Of a stretch of 64,000 bases of DNA, positions 25,701 to 42,449 are shown piece after piece (within the stretch, counting starts at the first letter, position 1; the number at the start of each line of letters is the position of its first letter). Source of the stretch: Onchocerca volvulus (taxonomy: Eukaryota > Nematoda > Chromadorea > Rhabditida > Onchocercidae); NCBI GenBank assembly GCA_000499405.2, contig HG738137.1:3224001-3288000 (forward strand), read 5' to 3'. Position numbers and translations under genes: made by a program. The notes under the pieces were generated by a model. The model did not search any database. It was not told the DNA's origin and was given only the letters and a program-made list of their open reading frames with translations.

Positions 25701-28700
25701 TGAGCAGAAAGAAGAAGCCTTGTCTTGGTGCTTATCTTTGATAAGATCACAGTCGGTGCAACACACCAATCAGCAGCAACTTTTCCTCAAGCATTATCTA
25801 CAGCTTTTAAAACAATGTAACAATACTCGAACTCATGCGCTCATGATGGTGCCCCTAGTAGATATTCAAAATATTGTTGTCATTTATGGAGAACGTCCAA
25901 TCGATTTAATACCTGAATTGATCACAAATGTGGAAACTTTGGTTCGTTTATTCATTTTCTGTTTCATCTTAGAGTTATTTATGCATATCACTAGTCAATT
26001 TCTGGATTGCAGCTATTTACTTTTTCATCCTTTTTCAGAAAAACAATGAGGATGAATGGGTGAAGTTGGCAAAGGCTGCATATTACACAATAACAGGTTC
26101 TTTTGCTGGTTTTCGAGAGACAGGGACTGTTCGTACAGCTTCTACAAATAATTCAAAGGTTATGATTTTTCCAACATAACATGATGTTGATATAAACATT
26201 ACATTAATTCTTTATTACAGTATTTTGGATCGTAGAATTTTGCTTAGAATTTTTTGTTTAGAATTTTGCTCTCCTTTGCGGCTTAATGCTCCGACTTTCT
26301 TCTTTTTTATTGCTAATCATAGTTAAATTTCTAATTTAGATACTTTTTGCTCCACCTTTGGAACGAATGCGAGTAATACTGTCATTAAAAAATTCTATGG
26401 ACATTCCATTGCTATTGAAAAATATTCATTTGGAAGTATCAGCTGATCCGACTATGTATTTGCAAACTTTTACTGATGCAGTCAGTTTTAATTTGTTTTT
26501 TTGTTTTTTGTTTTTCGTTTTTTTGTTTTGCTTTTCCTGTTTCGTTTCTTTTCGTCCTGCATTCCATGAATTTGAGATTGGGATATTTGTAAAGTAGATT
26601 AGAAAGTAATATAATTTGAATTTATCACTTAATATCTGGACCGCTGTTCGAAAAAGCCATTGTTGATCTTAATTTAAATTACTAATACTTTTTCAGATTA
26701 CTTTAGAACCAAAATGTGAGTGGATTCCCTTTGAATTATCTGTTATTCCTAAAGAAATGATCGATAAAATCCGAGTACATAGTTTGTCATTCAATCTCGT
26801 AATTGATGAAATCAGTGTTGCATATTCAATTCCACTAAACATTCGCGGACCGCGGTTGAATAACACGAAGAAGGAGGTTAAAATTTTCAAAATATTAATA
26901 CTTCTTCAAAAAAGCTTTTGAACAATATAGAATTCGACTTCCGAGGAGGTCTACAACAATTTATCTGATTTCGAAGCAGTGATTTGAGAACTATTTGTTG
27001 ATAAAATTTCAAATGAAAAAAATTCTTTTGAAATAATTTTGTGGATTTGAAGTTTCAAATAACTTGTACTAATTTAAAAAGCAATGACATATTTAAAGGA
27101 AATCAACTAACTAAATTTGATTGATTTTGAAAGATAATTAAATTTGATTGATGTTGAGAAAAAAGGAGGTAGAAAAAATGTAAAGTACTTCTTTTTCAGA
27201 AAACGTCAATTTTATATGGCGAGGATTATCGTTTAACTGCTAAAGTATCGAAAAAACAGTGGCCATTAGTTGAAATTGATTTGCCACTGAAACAACGATT
27301 AACGGCATTCTGTGGCCAAATTTGTCGATTTAATTGTGACGTGAACAATATAGGTGTAATACCTGTGGAAGTTTTTTACATAGTTACTAATCATCCGGAG
27401 CTGATATCAGTTTATGAGGAAGAATGTCCGGGAAGTACAACATTTCGAGCTGTGAAATCTACTTCAGCAACTATAAATGCTGCAGTTGGTGTTTTCAACT
27501 TGAAGCACGGTGTTATTGCTACAGGACAGAAGAAAAGGTTGGAATTCTTTATTAATTTTTTTGAATTTCGTACAGTTTTGTTTCTTTTTTTAATCTGTGA
27601 AATTTGTTATCGTTTTATAATTTGTATGTAATTTTCGGTTTTTTTTTTTTTTTTTTTAAATGTTGAAAACTTCAAAATTCTGCAATTTAAGTTTGCTGCA
27701 TTCATTCAGATTCAGTTATTATCAAAAATTATATACTGATTACCATAAATTATGATAAATAAGTTATTAATTTTGTCATTTTTCTTTATTTCAGATTACA
27801 GTTAGCAGTTCGAGCTCCTGCTACTGAATCTCCCGGACTTAACATAATGCTGCTTTGCTATTATCGTGGTGATAATTGCATGGTCAGAGAGGAAAGGCAT
27901 GTAATCATAATTGATACCCGTGTGATTTTAGAAACTTCATTGAGGTGGTTTTTTAAATATATTTCTACCAATTATTTTTATGATAATCAAGTCCAAATTT
28001 GTATTTGTTACTATTTTCAGACTTGTGGACTGCACCAATGGTGCATGCGTTTTGCAGCTCCGTAATCTCATACCAAATCGTAGTTCTCTACTCGCCAAAG
28101 TTGAGCTGATAAGAATACGATCGCTAGTTACTCATGCCAGAATAAATTTCACTTCTTCAAAAATACGACAAGATCTTTTGCCACAAATTTTTCTACATCC
28201 TTTACAGAAGCGTCGAGGTAAACAATCAAATTTTCGGTGTAGGTAAGGATTATGAGAAAAGTTAGATACTTCTGGTGATTAACATATAGATAATAAAAAT
28301 ATACCGATTTACTCAAACTTAGGAATTCCTAAAACTGTAATTTTGGCAATACATTTAGTGGAACTGGAAAGTGAACAAACAGATAGCATATCATTTTTGG
28401 CTAATGGACGTGCAGGAGCAATATCCTTATGGTTTTGCGATGAAATTAGTGATATTCCGGAATGGTCTAGTCCTCCTGATCATTCAGCTGAAATATCTGC
28501 TATTGTATCTTCATCAAAAGAAAATATAGAAGATGATAATACAGCAATTCCGGAACTTGATTTATTTTTTGCAGTCCTCTGGAAAGCTAATATCGTTAAC
28601 AGCGATGGTACTTCCTCTACAGGTAAAGTTTATTATTTATTGTTATTATTTTGAAAGGAGGTTTTATCGAAAAAAAAAAAAAAAAGAAAAAAGAAAAACT

Positions 28701-29721
28701 GATTTTGCGATAATGGCAGTTCACAATAACTTTCTGAAAGAATGTTTGTCGATACAAATATTTTGTTCCAAATGTTATTAGGTAGATTCAAAAAAAACTA
28801 AACATTGTTATAAATTTTCTTAAATTGTCAAGCTTGGTGGTTACTCAATAATGTCAAGTCAAGCTATAATATCCGGAATTGATGACTTTCTGCTATATGT
28901 TCAGGCGATCGAAGAATTTTTTTTTTTTTTTTATCTGTTTTTTTAGTGTTCGGTGAGAATTTTTTGCCAAACCCATTTCCATTTGGTTGTTCGGTGCCAT
29001 TCTGTGCTCATCATATTCTTCATTCATTTTCAATGCAACAATCGAATCGAAATCTTCTTGAAACGAAGCGTATTTCTTCAATCCCGTCAACAACTAATAA
29101 AAGTCCATGTGGTTTTATTTGCAAAATATCGACATCTTCACCCGTCACATATCACAATTTTAATAATAAAAGGTATTCTGCGAATACAAAATTTGCTTCG
29201 AATGTACATTTACTTCAAACCTCGAATATTCTTTTTCTAAGTTAACACTTTGTTTTTATTTTTATTTTCTTCAAATATGATTATAATTTTGGGATTACTT
29301 AATATTTAGGTCGTGTCATATACCAGTGCAGATATCAGTAACAAATGATGATATTCTGCATCGTCGAAATTGCACAGTTACTATTCATTTTCTGGATTCC
29401 TCTCTGGTTCGAAAGCAGACGGTAGATTCCGAAAGTCCCAATGTTTCAGAATTCCTACCGCAAAACATAACTTTAGCAACAAGTTCATATGTACATTCTT
29501 CATTATTTTCGCAACCAATGGTTGTAGCCAATCGCTCACGTATGCATGCAATGATAGCTTTTGGTTGTACACAGATTTTTGATATCCGACTTAGTGTCTA
29601 CTGTCCGTCGGTCTATGATATCGCTCGTTTTCAAGCCATTGGTTTATTCGATGGCGATGGTACTGAAGTGCCTATATATTTACCTCCGACATATGTTACT
29701 GTGATTGATCAACGGGTTTGA
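19746..29721 (+). CDS. TRAPPC8: TRAPP complex subunit 8
   Basis: Large subunit of the TRAPPIII tethering/Rab-GEF complex acting at the Golgi, ER exit sites and in autophagy. Twenty exons: 19746-19889, 20525-20694, 20879-21020, 22669-22790, 22976-23177, 23532-23821, 24098-24248, 24350-24456, 24726-24831, 24961-25158, 25669-25941, 26039-26158, 26340-26480, 26697-26876, 27200-27537, 27795-27944, 28021-28217, 28323-28622, 28947-29172, 29310-29721. Total 3969 nt, 1322 residues, all in phase. Family landmarks: FSPLIAVLTTDAVERIAAKN and NNLSFTDLLLPF at the N-terminus; EHEFLRTYLGC; CYLLKINSR; WVERQMRILNEQV..RRGISKSL and KWFG; EMAALSLFLS; MAFHYVLAGHRMSKAGQKQ; IRGPRLNNTK and the C-terminal beta-rich half. 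The start gives an N-terminus the same length as animal TRAPPC8. Intron 3 (about 1.65 kb) is the longest and shows no nested gene. Confidence 0.95.
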
Positions 29722-30888
29722 AAATTTGTTTAAAAATATGTAAAAACTATATTTTTGTGCTTTAATTTGTAATATTTGAGATATTTTACTCTTATTTTTA
29801 AAATGATAGTTGTTATGGTGTCGGGTTTCGGTTACTGAGCATTTTTTAATAGTTTTTCTATTACTAGGCAGTTATCTGATGTGGAATATATGTGCACATG
29901 AAATATAGTGACATATTCAAATGATTTAACGCAGAAAAATATTAACCAATGCTTTATGCAAAAAATGGCCATATTCAATCATTCAACTCTCAGTTTCTAA
30001 TCTTTTTGTATTGGAGAAATGAGTGAGAAAGAAATATTCTTTCGGTGCATAATAAATTCTGCCATAACTCGCTCAAACTTCCGAAAATTGTTAATTCCAG
30101 AAAATTTTTGGAACATTATTTTTTCAAATTTTCCTGTGAAATTTTGCTCCAAGATAAAAAGTTATATTTTACGAGTCACTTTTTTTTTTTTTATGCCATT
30201 GATTCTGCCATATATTGTATTTGTCCTTTAACTTATAATCTTGATTCGGTAAGATAATTATGTGCTTGTAAGTTGAGCACTGATTTGACAAAAATGGGTA
30301 GTGTCGATGTAATTCAAAAAAAAAAAAAAAAAATGAACTGTTTGGTTTTTTGACAAAATGCTTTTTCACAAAATGTTTTATTCTTTGTTATGTTTATAAA
30401 TTTGCATTCTTCCATTTTTTAGGATTTCATCTTTTTAAAGGAATTAAAAACCTGAGGCAATGAAGAAATAGTTCCAGAGAAACTGAATCGATTCTATCAT
30501 TCTGTTTCTGTTTGATTTATTTTTCTCTTATGTAACTTGGTGTATCCATCCATTTTCATACAAATTTGAATTAAAAGAAATAAATGTACCAACTTTTTTC
30601 TGACTGCTACATTCTGTCTTTTTCAAGGCATTATTTTTTTGAATTTCTCTATATTTCATAGGTTTCTGAAAAAATTGTGGAGGTTTTGCTTCTTCTGTTC
30701 TAGTTATCGGTCAAAATATGACCGATAAGTGTAAATGCATATGCATTATGCTCAGCGATTGTAAGTAAATCTGAATTATGAAATCAGTCATAGAACTGAG
30801 AAGCAAAGTAGTAATTTCAACTCCGAGATTTTGTGATAGTGGTTTAAGAATATTACTAATTATGAGTATTTCCGGTTGAACGATCATC
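29722..30888. other. Intergenic region, TRAPPC8 3' side and vha-10 promoter side
   Basis: No supported gene. Holds A and T runs near 30180 and 30317, an AATAAA at 30579 (far from the TRAPPC8 stop) and a 9-bp inverted repeat, TTATCGGTC at 30704-30712 with its complement at 30720-30728, about 160 bp before the vha-10 start. Confidence 0.4.
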
Positions 30889-31891
30889 ATGGCATCTCAA
30901 ACACAAGGCATACAACAACTTTTAGCTGCAGAAAAACGGGCAGCAGAAAAGATCAACGAAGCGAGAAAACGCAAAGCTCAACGTCTAAAGCAAGCGAAAC
31001 AAGAAGCACAAGCTGAGATTGAGAAGTACAGAATGGTAAGAGCTGTTTTTATTTTTCGTTAAGTTAAATCTCTTTTTGCTTTTTTGTAATTTTTTTTAAT
31101 GCCTGATGACAGCGTATATTTTTAAATCAAGTCTTTTATATTTATAGAGTTGAATAATTTTGATTGATAATATAGAAATGTCAGTAAACTCCAGGATTTC
31201 AGAATCTTTCTTTCATTCAATTTATGAATATAGTGGATCTTAAGTTAAAGGGGATTCGTGCAGTCATACTTCTGGATGGGATAATTGCGAATTGGGTTGA
31301 CTATTTATTATCATTATGATTTTTAATTACTGCATGCTTATGATCATTTTTTTACACTTCATGTCTCAAGGCTTTGATAAGAATCGGTTATATTTCTTAG
31401 AAGTACACAATATTCATGCTTCTATAGGAACGAGAACGTCAATTCAAGGAATACGAGCAAAAATATCTTGGAAAGAAGGAAGACATCGAAATGAAAATCA
31501 AGCAAGATACTGAAGATACTATTAAAAAAATGGAAGATTCTGTCGTAAAAAATAAGCAGCAGGTTTGTTACCAGTAAAGTTAATTTTTCTTTCAAAAAAG
31601 TGCATATTGAAACATAAATGCACAAATTTTAAGGTCATACCAACATATCGAAATCCGAAAAGAAGTTTTTTTTTTTTTTACAAAGAAAAAAATCGAAATT
31701 ATGGTAGATCATCTGAACAAGTAGTCGAAGTTTAATAAAAGAAAGATATGGAACTTACAGATTTGATATCAGTTATTCAAATTTATATATTCCAGGTGAT
31801 TGCACGTTTACTACAATTAGTATGTGACATTCGGCCGGAACTCCATATGAATCTTCAAATCCAGAAGAAACTTAATAGAACACATCTTTAG
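30889..31891 (+). CDS. vha-10: V-type ATPase subunit G
   Basis: Peripheral-stalk subunit of the vacuolar proton pump; it pairs with subunit E to hold the catalytic V1 sector against the membrane sector. Exons 30889-31035, 31428-31562 and 31796-31891 give 125 residues, the normal family length. Characteristic start [20 protein letters not shown] followed by [20 protein letters not shown], a continuous charged helix. The middle exon continues the coiled coil ([15 protein letters not shown]). The C-terminus has [15 protein letters not shown], as in animal subunit G. The hydrophobic residues of the long helix follow a coiled-coil pattern. An AATAAA lies at 32453-32458, about 560 bp past the stop. 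Same strand as TRAPPC8 and ubl-5 but separated by about 1.2 and 0.85 kb. Confidence 0.97.
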
Positions 31892-32742
31892 ATTTTATTG
31901 CGAAACTATCCTATTCAATGATTTTTATTTCCTTTCATTGATATTTTCAATAATTTATTGAGGTAGAAGAAGCGCAATTCACTAAAACCAATTAAACAAT
32001 TGCTGTATTAATTTATTCTTTCTCTGTCCTTTTTTTTTTTTTTTTTTTTTTAAGTATGTTTCTCATGTGCTGTTCGAGTATCAGTGATATTGAATTCACT
32101 GTAGTATGTTTATATAGATTGTATGTTGATATGATTAGATGATGGGAGTTGGATTTTTTCAAGAACTTTATCACTTTCCAAACATCTCGGAGAAGAAATG
32201 CACTTCGTGAAAGATGGGATATAAAACCTCATTGAACATCGCTCTTGTTGGTTCCAGCAGACTAGTATTTATTCATTTTGTTAAATGATATGCAGAGAAA
32301 ACATTTGCTGGGCACAGTGTTTTTTACTAATTATAGTATTGAAATATTACATTATACTTTAAAGTTGATCGAGCATAGTTATTTACTGCAGCGATTAAAA
32401 TTCCTTGTTTTTGTGATTTTAACTCTGTAATTACAATAATTGCTTTCTTTCCAATAAATTTTTGAAATAATTTTTGTTTCCACTCAAAAATCTGTTGCTT
32501 CGCATTTGTGTATACTTTTCAGAAGGCTATGAAACTTTAAATTCAAACTTCTACTCTACCGCCTAAGTTGTCACCTCTATATGATTCATTATTGTATAGG
32601 CGAGGACTTTAAATTGTAACATTATGTAGCTTGAAGAAATATCACCGGAAGAATTACCATTTAGTGGAGATTTTTGATTAGGTGCATCATTTCATCCTTA
32701 ATAGGAAGGGTATTGTTTATTGCCATTTTTCAGATATTTGAA
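31892..32742. other. Intergenic region vha-10 to ubl-5
   Basis: Contains a T run at about 32031-32051 and the likely vha-10 polyadenylation signal at 32453. No coding signal beyond short chance frames. Confidence 0.5.
32732..32733 (+). promoter_or_regulatory. Likely trans-splice acceptor of ubl-5
   Basis: GCCATTTTTCAG ends nine nucleotides before the ATG at 32743, and no upstream coding exon is visible. A very short leader after a strong acceptor is typical of nematode spliced-leader addition. Confidence 0.65.
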
Positions 32743-33076
32743 ATGATTGAAATTACGGTAAATGATCGATTGGGAAAGAAGGTTCGGATCAAATGCAATC
32801 CGAATGATACAATTGGTGACTTAAAGAAACTTATCGCCGCACAGACTGGTACGCGGTAAGTGGAAGTTTTCATTTGTTCATTTATAAGAAAAACTTACTG
32901 TCTATTTTATGAAGAAAGATAAACTATTTTAATCATATACCATGTTATTAAGTTTTCCATTTTACAGATTTGAAAAAATAGTGCTGAAGAAGTGGTATAC
33001 GATTTATAAGGACCATATAACGCTGCAGGATTACGAGATACATGATGGTTTCAATTTTGAATTGTACTATCAGTGA
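32743..33076 (+). CDS. ubl-5: Ubiquitin-like protein 5 (UBL5/Hub1)
   Basis: Ubiquitin-fold protein that acts in pre-mRNA splicing by non-covalent binding and, in C. elegans, in the mitochondrial unfolded-protein response. Exons 32743-32855 and 32968-33076 give 73 residues, exactly the family length. The sequence is nearly invariant: [43 protein letters not shown] and YEIHDG. It ends ELYYQ, without the di-glycine of ubiquitin, as expected for a protein that is not conjugated. The single intron splits the arginine codon after GTGT. Short leader after an acceptor at 32733; AATAAA at 33153-33158, about 75 bp past the stop. Confidence 0.98.
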
Positions 33077-33152
33077 TGTTTCCAATATTATTATCAATGT
33101 TATTTTTATTGTGCTCATTGTTATTATTTTTGTCACCGTATTTGTACAGTTG

Positions 33153-33158
33153 AATAAA
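33153..33158 (+). terminator. Polyadenylation signal of ubl-5
   Basis: A canonical AATAAA about 75 bp after the ubl-5 stop codon, at a distance typical of nematode genes. Confidence 0.6.
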
Positions 33159-33818
33159 TTCATAAATTATTTCATGAACAATTGAAACTGTTTTATTCGC
33201 AAATCAGATTTTGGACAATTAGGATCGGAATAAATGATTTAGTTTGATTTAATACATTGAAATTTGGAGATTACATAAAGTCCCTCTCGACATTACATTT
33301 TAGAAGCAGTTTTTATGACAATAAACATATTCGAAAATCTCAGTTTTTTTTTGGATGACAGTTTACTAATTTCAAGGTCAAACAAACAAAAGTACTGACG
33401 TATGTTTTCTTATCTAATTCTGTCTAAAAAATTTTGGCATTTCCATTTATATGAAAATATTAGGATACCTTTTTATTCAAGCAAAACTACAAAATTACAT
33501 TGAAGGAGTACTCAGTTTGCTAGTTAGACCCTTTTTCCGCTGATATTTTCCGGTCAATTTTTCATGCTAAAAATTAGGATCAGAACAACTTTGTATGACC
33601 ATAGTAGGCTTCCTAGTACAAGCAATTACATTAATTACATGTGCGTTTCTTCCTTGTTTTTTCGTCTATTTTAATTTAATTTTTCTCTATCACTCTAGAA
33701 AATGTCGCAAGTAGCATTATTGGTTGCTTTTCCCATGAAAGGTAAGCCGCGAAATTTTGTATTCCCGATTTTCCTATAACGAATAGAAGTAGTTTCCAGT
33801 ATAATATTTTGTCGGTAT

Positions 33819-33819
<1 letters not shown>

Positions 33820-33892
<73 letters not shown>
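33820..33892. repeat. Giant poly-T tract interrupted once by GGG
   Basis: 37 T residues, then GGG, then 33 T residues. The longest homopolymer in the window. It may be an assembly-sensitive site or the complement of an ancient poly-A tail, but no retrotransposed gene body is recognisable beside it. Confidence 0.9.
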
Positions 33893-36800
33893 CTTGAGGA
33901 TTAGTAATATCAGCAAATGTGTTATTCTAAAAATATTGAATGTTGGTTATGAGGTCTGATTTCTTTTCGAAGCTTTTTTTTTTTTTTCAAGATAATGAAT
34001 TGATAATGAGTCAAATCTTGAAGTTCTATTTTCATAAATTTCACTGTATATAATTTTTTAGTTGTAAAAGAAAGATGTTTGATGTCTACAGAAATATATA
34101 AAAGCATTATTCAGTCATTAGAATGATTAATTCGTGGGAAGTGAACTATTTATTATTTGCATCTGTCTCTAATTCAAAGAAATAAAAGTTCAAATCAAAG
34201 GTATTTATATGCAGCACAACTTGAGCAAGAAAAAAAATGTCATGGGGACTGGAAGTGAAGAATAATTAATCTAAATCATTTTAAGGTTGATTTCTAATCA
34301 TATGATTTCCAATTGTTCCTTAATCATTAAGAAATAATTCTTCATTACTTTCTGTGCCACGTTCCAAAAATATAAAACTTACTGATTCTTACCCATAAGA
34401 AAAATTTGAAATAAAATAACCATTTGTTTAATCTTCAAGAAAGATGCTGGCGTATGTGTAGATAGGAGAGTAAAATGGAAGGAAATCAGGAAATAATTTG
34501 GTGAAATAGAAATTTTGGCCAGAATTATTTAGATATGATAAATGATTCCTGTTAAGCCGATACATGGGACAAGAAAATCGTTTTCTAGGTCTTATCAAGT
34601 TTTGAAGTATCTTTGTACTGACTTTTTCATAGTTTAATGACTACTATAACTTTATGTTGCAAATCAAGAAGCAAACTTAAATTAAATAGGAATTCAGCAA
34701 TCAAAGATGAAGATTGAAAAAAGGAGAAATTGTTGACTTAATTCTCGACGCTGTAGCAGAATGTGAACTGTCATTTAACTTAAATGTTAATAGGAGTTGC
34801 TTTTATGTCAACTAATATGTTGATGCTAATATTTCATTTCTTTGGAATTTACTCCTTTCATCTGGAAATATATTCTATTTAAACTGCAATCCATGTCCTA
34901 TCGCAACGTTGGACATTAAATCAACGGTCATGTATTGAAGAAAGGGAAGAAAATTTATTGGAAAATTTTCATTGTTCTCAAAATCGATATCAGTTAGCCG
35001 TATCGAAGCATATATTTATGGTATAATAAAAGTTTGAAAGTAGTATAAAAATTGGTTCAAACTAATTAAAAATATCTACACCTAATTTATATGTACATTT
35101 TTTATGTCTCCAATGTAAAATCAACATCTATTCCATTTCATAGTCATTTGTTTTGACTAACTATTTATGTTTGGTAATTAACCTAATTAATTAGAACAAC
35201 ATGAATCGATCAAAAAATTCATAGAAAGATTTGCTTCCGGAAATATCAAATATTTCTAAATAACATATCAACGTGATATATGGGATATTATTAGGTCAGT
35301 TAAGGTATATTTTTTTAGAGTATTTAGACAGTGGAAAACTTTCATAAATTGTACCTTTTTTTCCTATTAAATGTTATTACCTCGCTTAACTGAGGAGAAT
35401 GTCAAAATCAAGATCAAGAAACGGAGCTATATTTCGATTAGCGAGCGATTAGATGTAGATAGATATTTTTAGTTAATTTCAATTAATCATATGTAGAAAC
35501 CCTTCATGCTTGAAATGAAGAAAACTTGGAAAAAATAATAAATAAAACTTTATCGACTACAGAAAAATAAGTAAAACTTCACTTTATTAATTACAAAAAT
35601 CAATGAAAAAAAGAATGATCCATAACTCTTAATGAAATTGTTTGCTACTGATCGAAGCTAAAGCTATAAAATAACAACAAACTTCGTTATCTTTCTCGCT
35701 TTCAAGAACAACTCGAATTAAAAGCTTCATAATTAGTAGGAATACCTGCAATAATTGCTATCGGTGTAATTATACATTTTCCAAACTGATCTTTTTATCA
35801 GGAATATTCATTTCAGAAGTGTCAATTTTAGAAAATAACATCGATTGCATTATAGATAACTAAAGTTTTCGCCAGAAGATGTACTTCCTTTATTTAACGA
35901 ATGAATTTTCATTTGATGTTCGAAAACTCTCTGCCATTGTATCATTCTTTTTGTCCCAAATCAGAACAGAGAAGTTTGGAAAAATCGAACAGCAGGTTGG
36001 CAAAGTAATTAGAAATCATGAGAACAGGATGTGATAATGATTTTCTGACTGTGTATTTGGATGAAAGGAATATTTTCAAGAAGTGACGACATATGGAGCA
36101 CTTGATTCATTTCAACCTAATGTGACAGCATTAGTCCTACTTGTCTACAATGCTGTTTTCATTAGCATCCATAATTAATTCAGCAATTAAGTACTCTCGA
36201 ACGCAGTTCATTAGTAAAATGAAAAGTTTCATGACAGTTTCATGATGTCTAATTGGCAATGACTTTCTAGCTAAGGCATTCTCTGACTTACACATATACA
36301 TAAGAATCCTAAAAAAAAATTAAATGAATAAGATTCAATTTATTTCCTATTTTTTAATTAAATCATCAAATAAATTAGATATAATTTATGTAAAGAAAGT
36401 TAATTGTAAATTAAGAATAATAAGAAAGGATAAGTAATAATATCTAGGTTAGTATAGTTTTGATTAGAAAAGATAAACAGAAAAAGTTGTAAGTTTAGAA
36501 TGAAAGAAAAAGAGAAAATAGTTCTTTCATAAAGGATATTTAGAATGTTTTTTGCAACTTGGTCGAATACTTAAGACATAATTAAGAGACAATCATTATC
36601 TTGGCTAGATAATTCACGAGGACAAATTTCAAATGATCATATTCAAATTTTACAATTTAAAATTTAACATAATTGATGTTTTCTATTATATCGATCGTTA
36701 TGGCAAAATCCAAATGTTATGATGTAATATATTCTTTTGATAAAAAGTGGAAAAAATGACTCAAAATGAAAGTTATCAATGCAAATTCGGATTATTGGAA

Positions 36801-38077
36801 TTTCAGTTTTTGTTGCAGGATAAACTACGAATTTAATTGTTTGAATTTTCTCATTAATAAAAATTTATCAGCGTTATTGCATTGAAGGACTGTTTTACCC
36901 TTAAAAAATTTAACTTCAGATTTCTCAAAGCTTTATTTCATTCATCTGTAACGAAAGACTTTATTTTGACCATTGATATTCTTTTTAACACGTATATAAA
37001 AGGATCTGATATTATGATCACTAAATTCGAGACTTCCTTATAATTCAATTTATTGATCAGATTCGTATAAATAATTTAATTAAGCTTCCTTCACCTTTTT
37101 CTGCAAGAAATTTTTAAATGATAATTGACTAACACCGATATGATAACGATTCATAATGATGTTGCTAGTGAACGACAAAATGAGTCCAGATCTTGGGAAG
37201 GTTTGAATTTTTATAACTTTGAGTCAATCAATTTATAAATTATTTTCAATATTACGACTTCAATCTAGAAAACTTCGCAAAATTGATTGATCCGTAACAT
37301 TGCTTTTCCGCACCGATGTTTCATGCCGAAAAATGTGTTTTTCTGCTGAAAACAAATTTTTGTAAAAATTAAATCACATCTAAAAAATGGATTTCAGAAC
37401 ATAACTTTATTTATTGGCATGAATGGTTCTCTTTCATAAGCAATTTTTTTCTACATAAACATTAAAAATTATTTTTCAATGCAATGCTTCTTTCTGTAAA
37501 AATATTATTTGATCTTTTTGCTTGTCAATTCTGTCCTGATTATATTCCAGAAACGGTTTTTTTTATTATGCAATTCTTTTTTGTAATGATCTTGTGACAT
37601 ATTTTGTTTTCAACAATGATACTTGTTAGCAAAACATTATTATCAATTTGTAATTGGACATTTATTCAGCAAACTATTCCAGATCAATTCTTATCACAAG
37701 ATTTGTTTACTTTCTAATTAATCATTGAAGTTAATTGAACAGTAAGGCATAAAAGAGACATTATGCCACTAAAAACTAATAATTGATAGTGTTGACAAAT
37801 ATCTTTCACCAATTATAAGCCAAAATAAAATTTTCAGCAAAGTTGTACTTATTATATAAAAACGAGACATATTTCATTTGTTTTATCAATGAGAAGTAAT
37901 ACTTCTGATGAAAACAGTTTAAAAGAAGCTATATAATAGAAATGTCATCAGTACGATATTTGTGAATCAATTCGACTTCCTCGAAACTTCGAAAATTTTC
38001 TACGGTACGTCAAGTCCTCCGGTTATATAAAAAAAGTTTTACCAAAAGTTTCGGAAATTTTCAAATTTAATCAAAGA

Positions 38078-41716
<3,639 letters not shown>

Positions 41717-42449
41717 TTTTCCGTTCCGTGGCATATATGAAAAATTTCAAAGCGGCTATTTCAGCAAGGAAATTAAAATTTTCAAAAACTGCTGATTGAT
41801 TTTTTAGTGAGCAGAAGAAACTTTATCAAGCCTAGCTGAAATCTGATGCTGTGATGTATTCATTAATTATATAACGAGAAGGTAGTGAAATGCTACTTGC
41901 TCTCGTTGCTATGACATTGGCAATTATTACATCTGTTAATCATTCAAACGAAATTCAAATCGTGCATTTATGTGCTTATAGTACTTGCTAATAACAAAAT
42001 TTGTCGCGTGGCCATCGCAAAATGATCACGATTTCAGTCATTTTCTTATCCAAAAGCCTAGTGCCGAAAAGTAATCAATGTCTAGGGATATCACATGATG
42101 CTGAAACTTGCTAGATTCATTAAATCAGCCGATATTTTCTTTACAACAATACACGCTCAAAGAAAAGTTGAAATTTTGATTCTCTAAAAAGCTTAAGAAA
42201 GGAAAATTACTGCATATTAAAATTTCAGTAACTTTAACATAAGATATTAAAACATTCTTCATGAGCTAAGCAATTAAAATATTTATTCTTATTGTTCGTT
42301 TTTAAAGGAGACTGTACTGTTGATATATCCTAAGCGATCATCTATTTCTAACTAGCGATTCCTAGAATGAATTAATTTACACGGATTTATGGCAAATAAA
42401 TAAAATCTTTCATGAATCAAAGATCACTATATTTACGGTAAAAAATCTA

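Larger units (their letters stand above)
33077..38077. other. Gene-poor AT-rich region
   Basis: About 5 kb. Apart from the ubl-5 polyadenylation signal (33153) and the giant T tract at 33820-33892, I see only AT-rich sequence with short chance frames. No RNA gene or repeat family is recognisable. The left part may hold ubl-5 3' sequence and the right end the alpha-tubulin 3' UTR. Confidence 0.5.

Noticed and set aside
29370..29582. ORFs overlapping the last TRAPPC8 exon on both strands
   Set aside because: They are shadow frames of the well-supported TRAPPC8 exon at 29310-29721.
33695..33916. Lys-rich minus-strand ORF
   Set aside because: It is simply the translation of the T37/T33 homopolymer.
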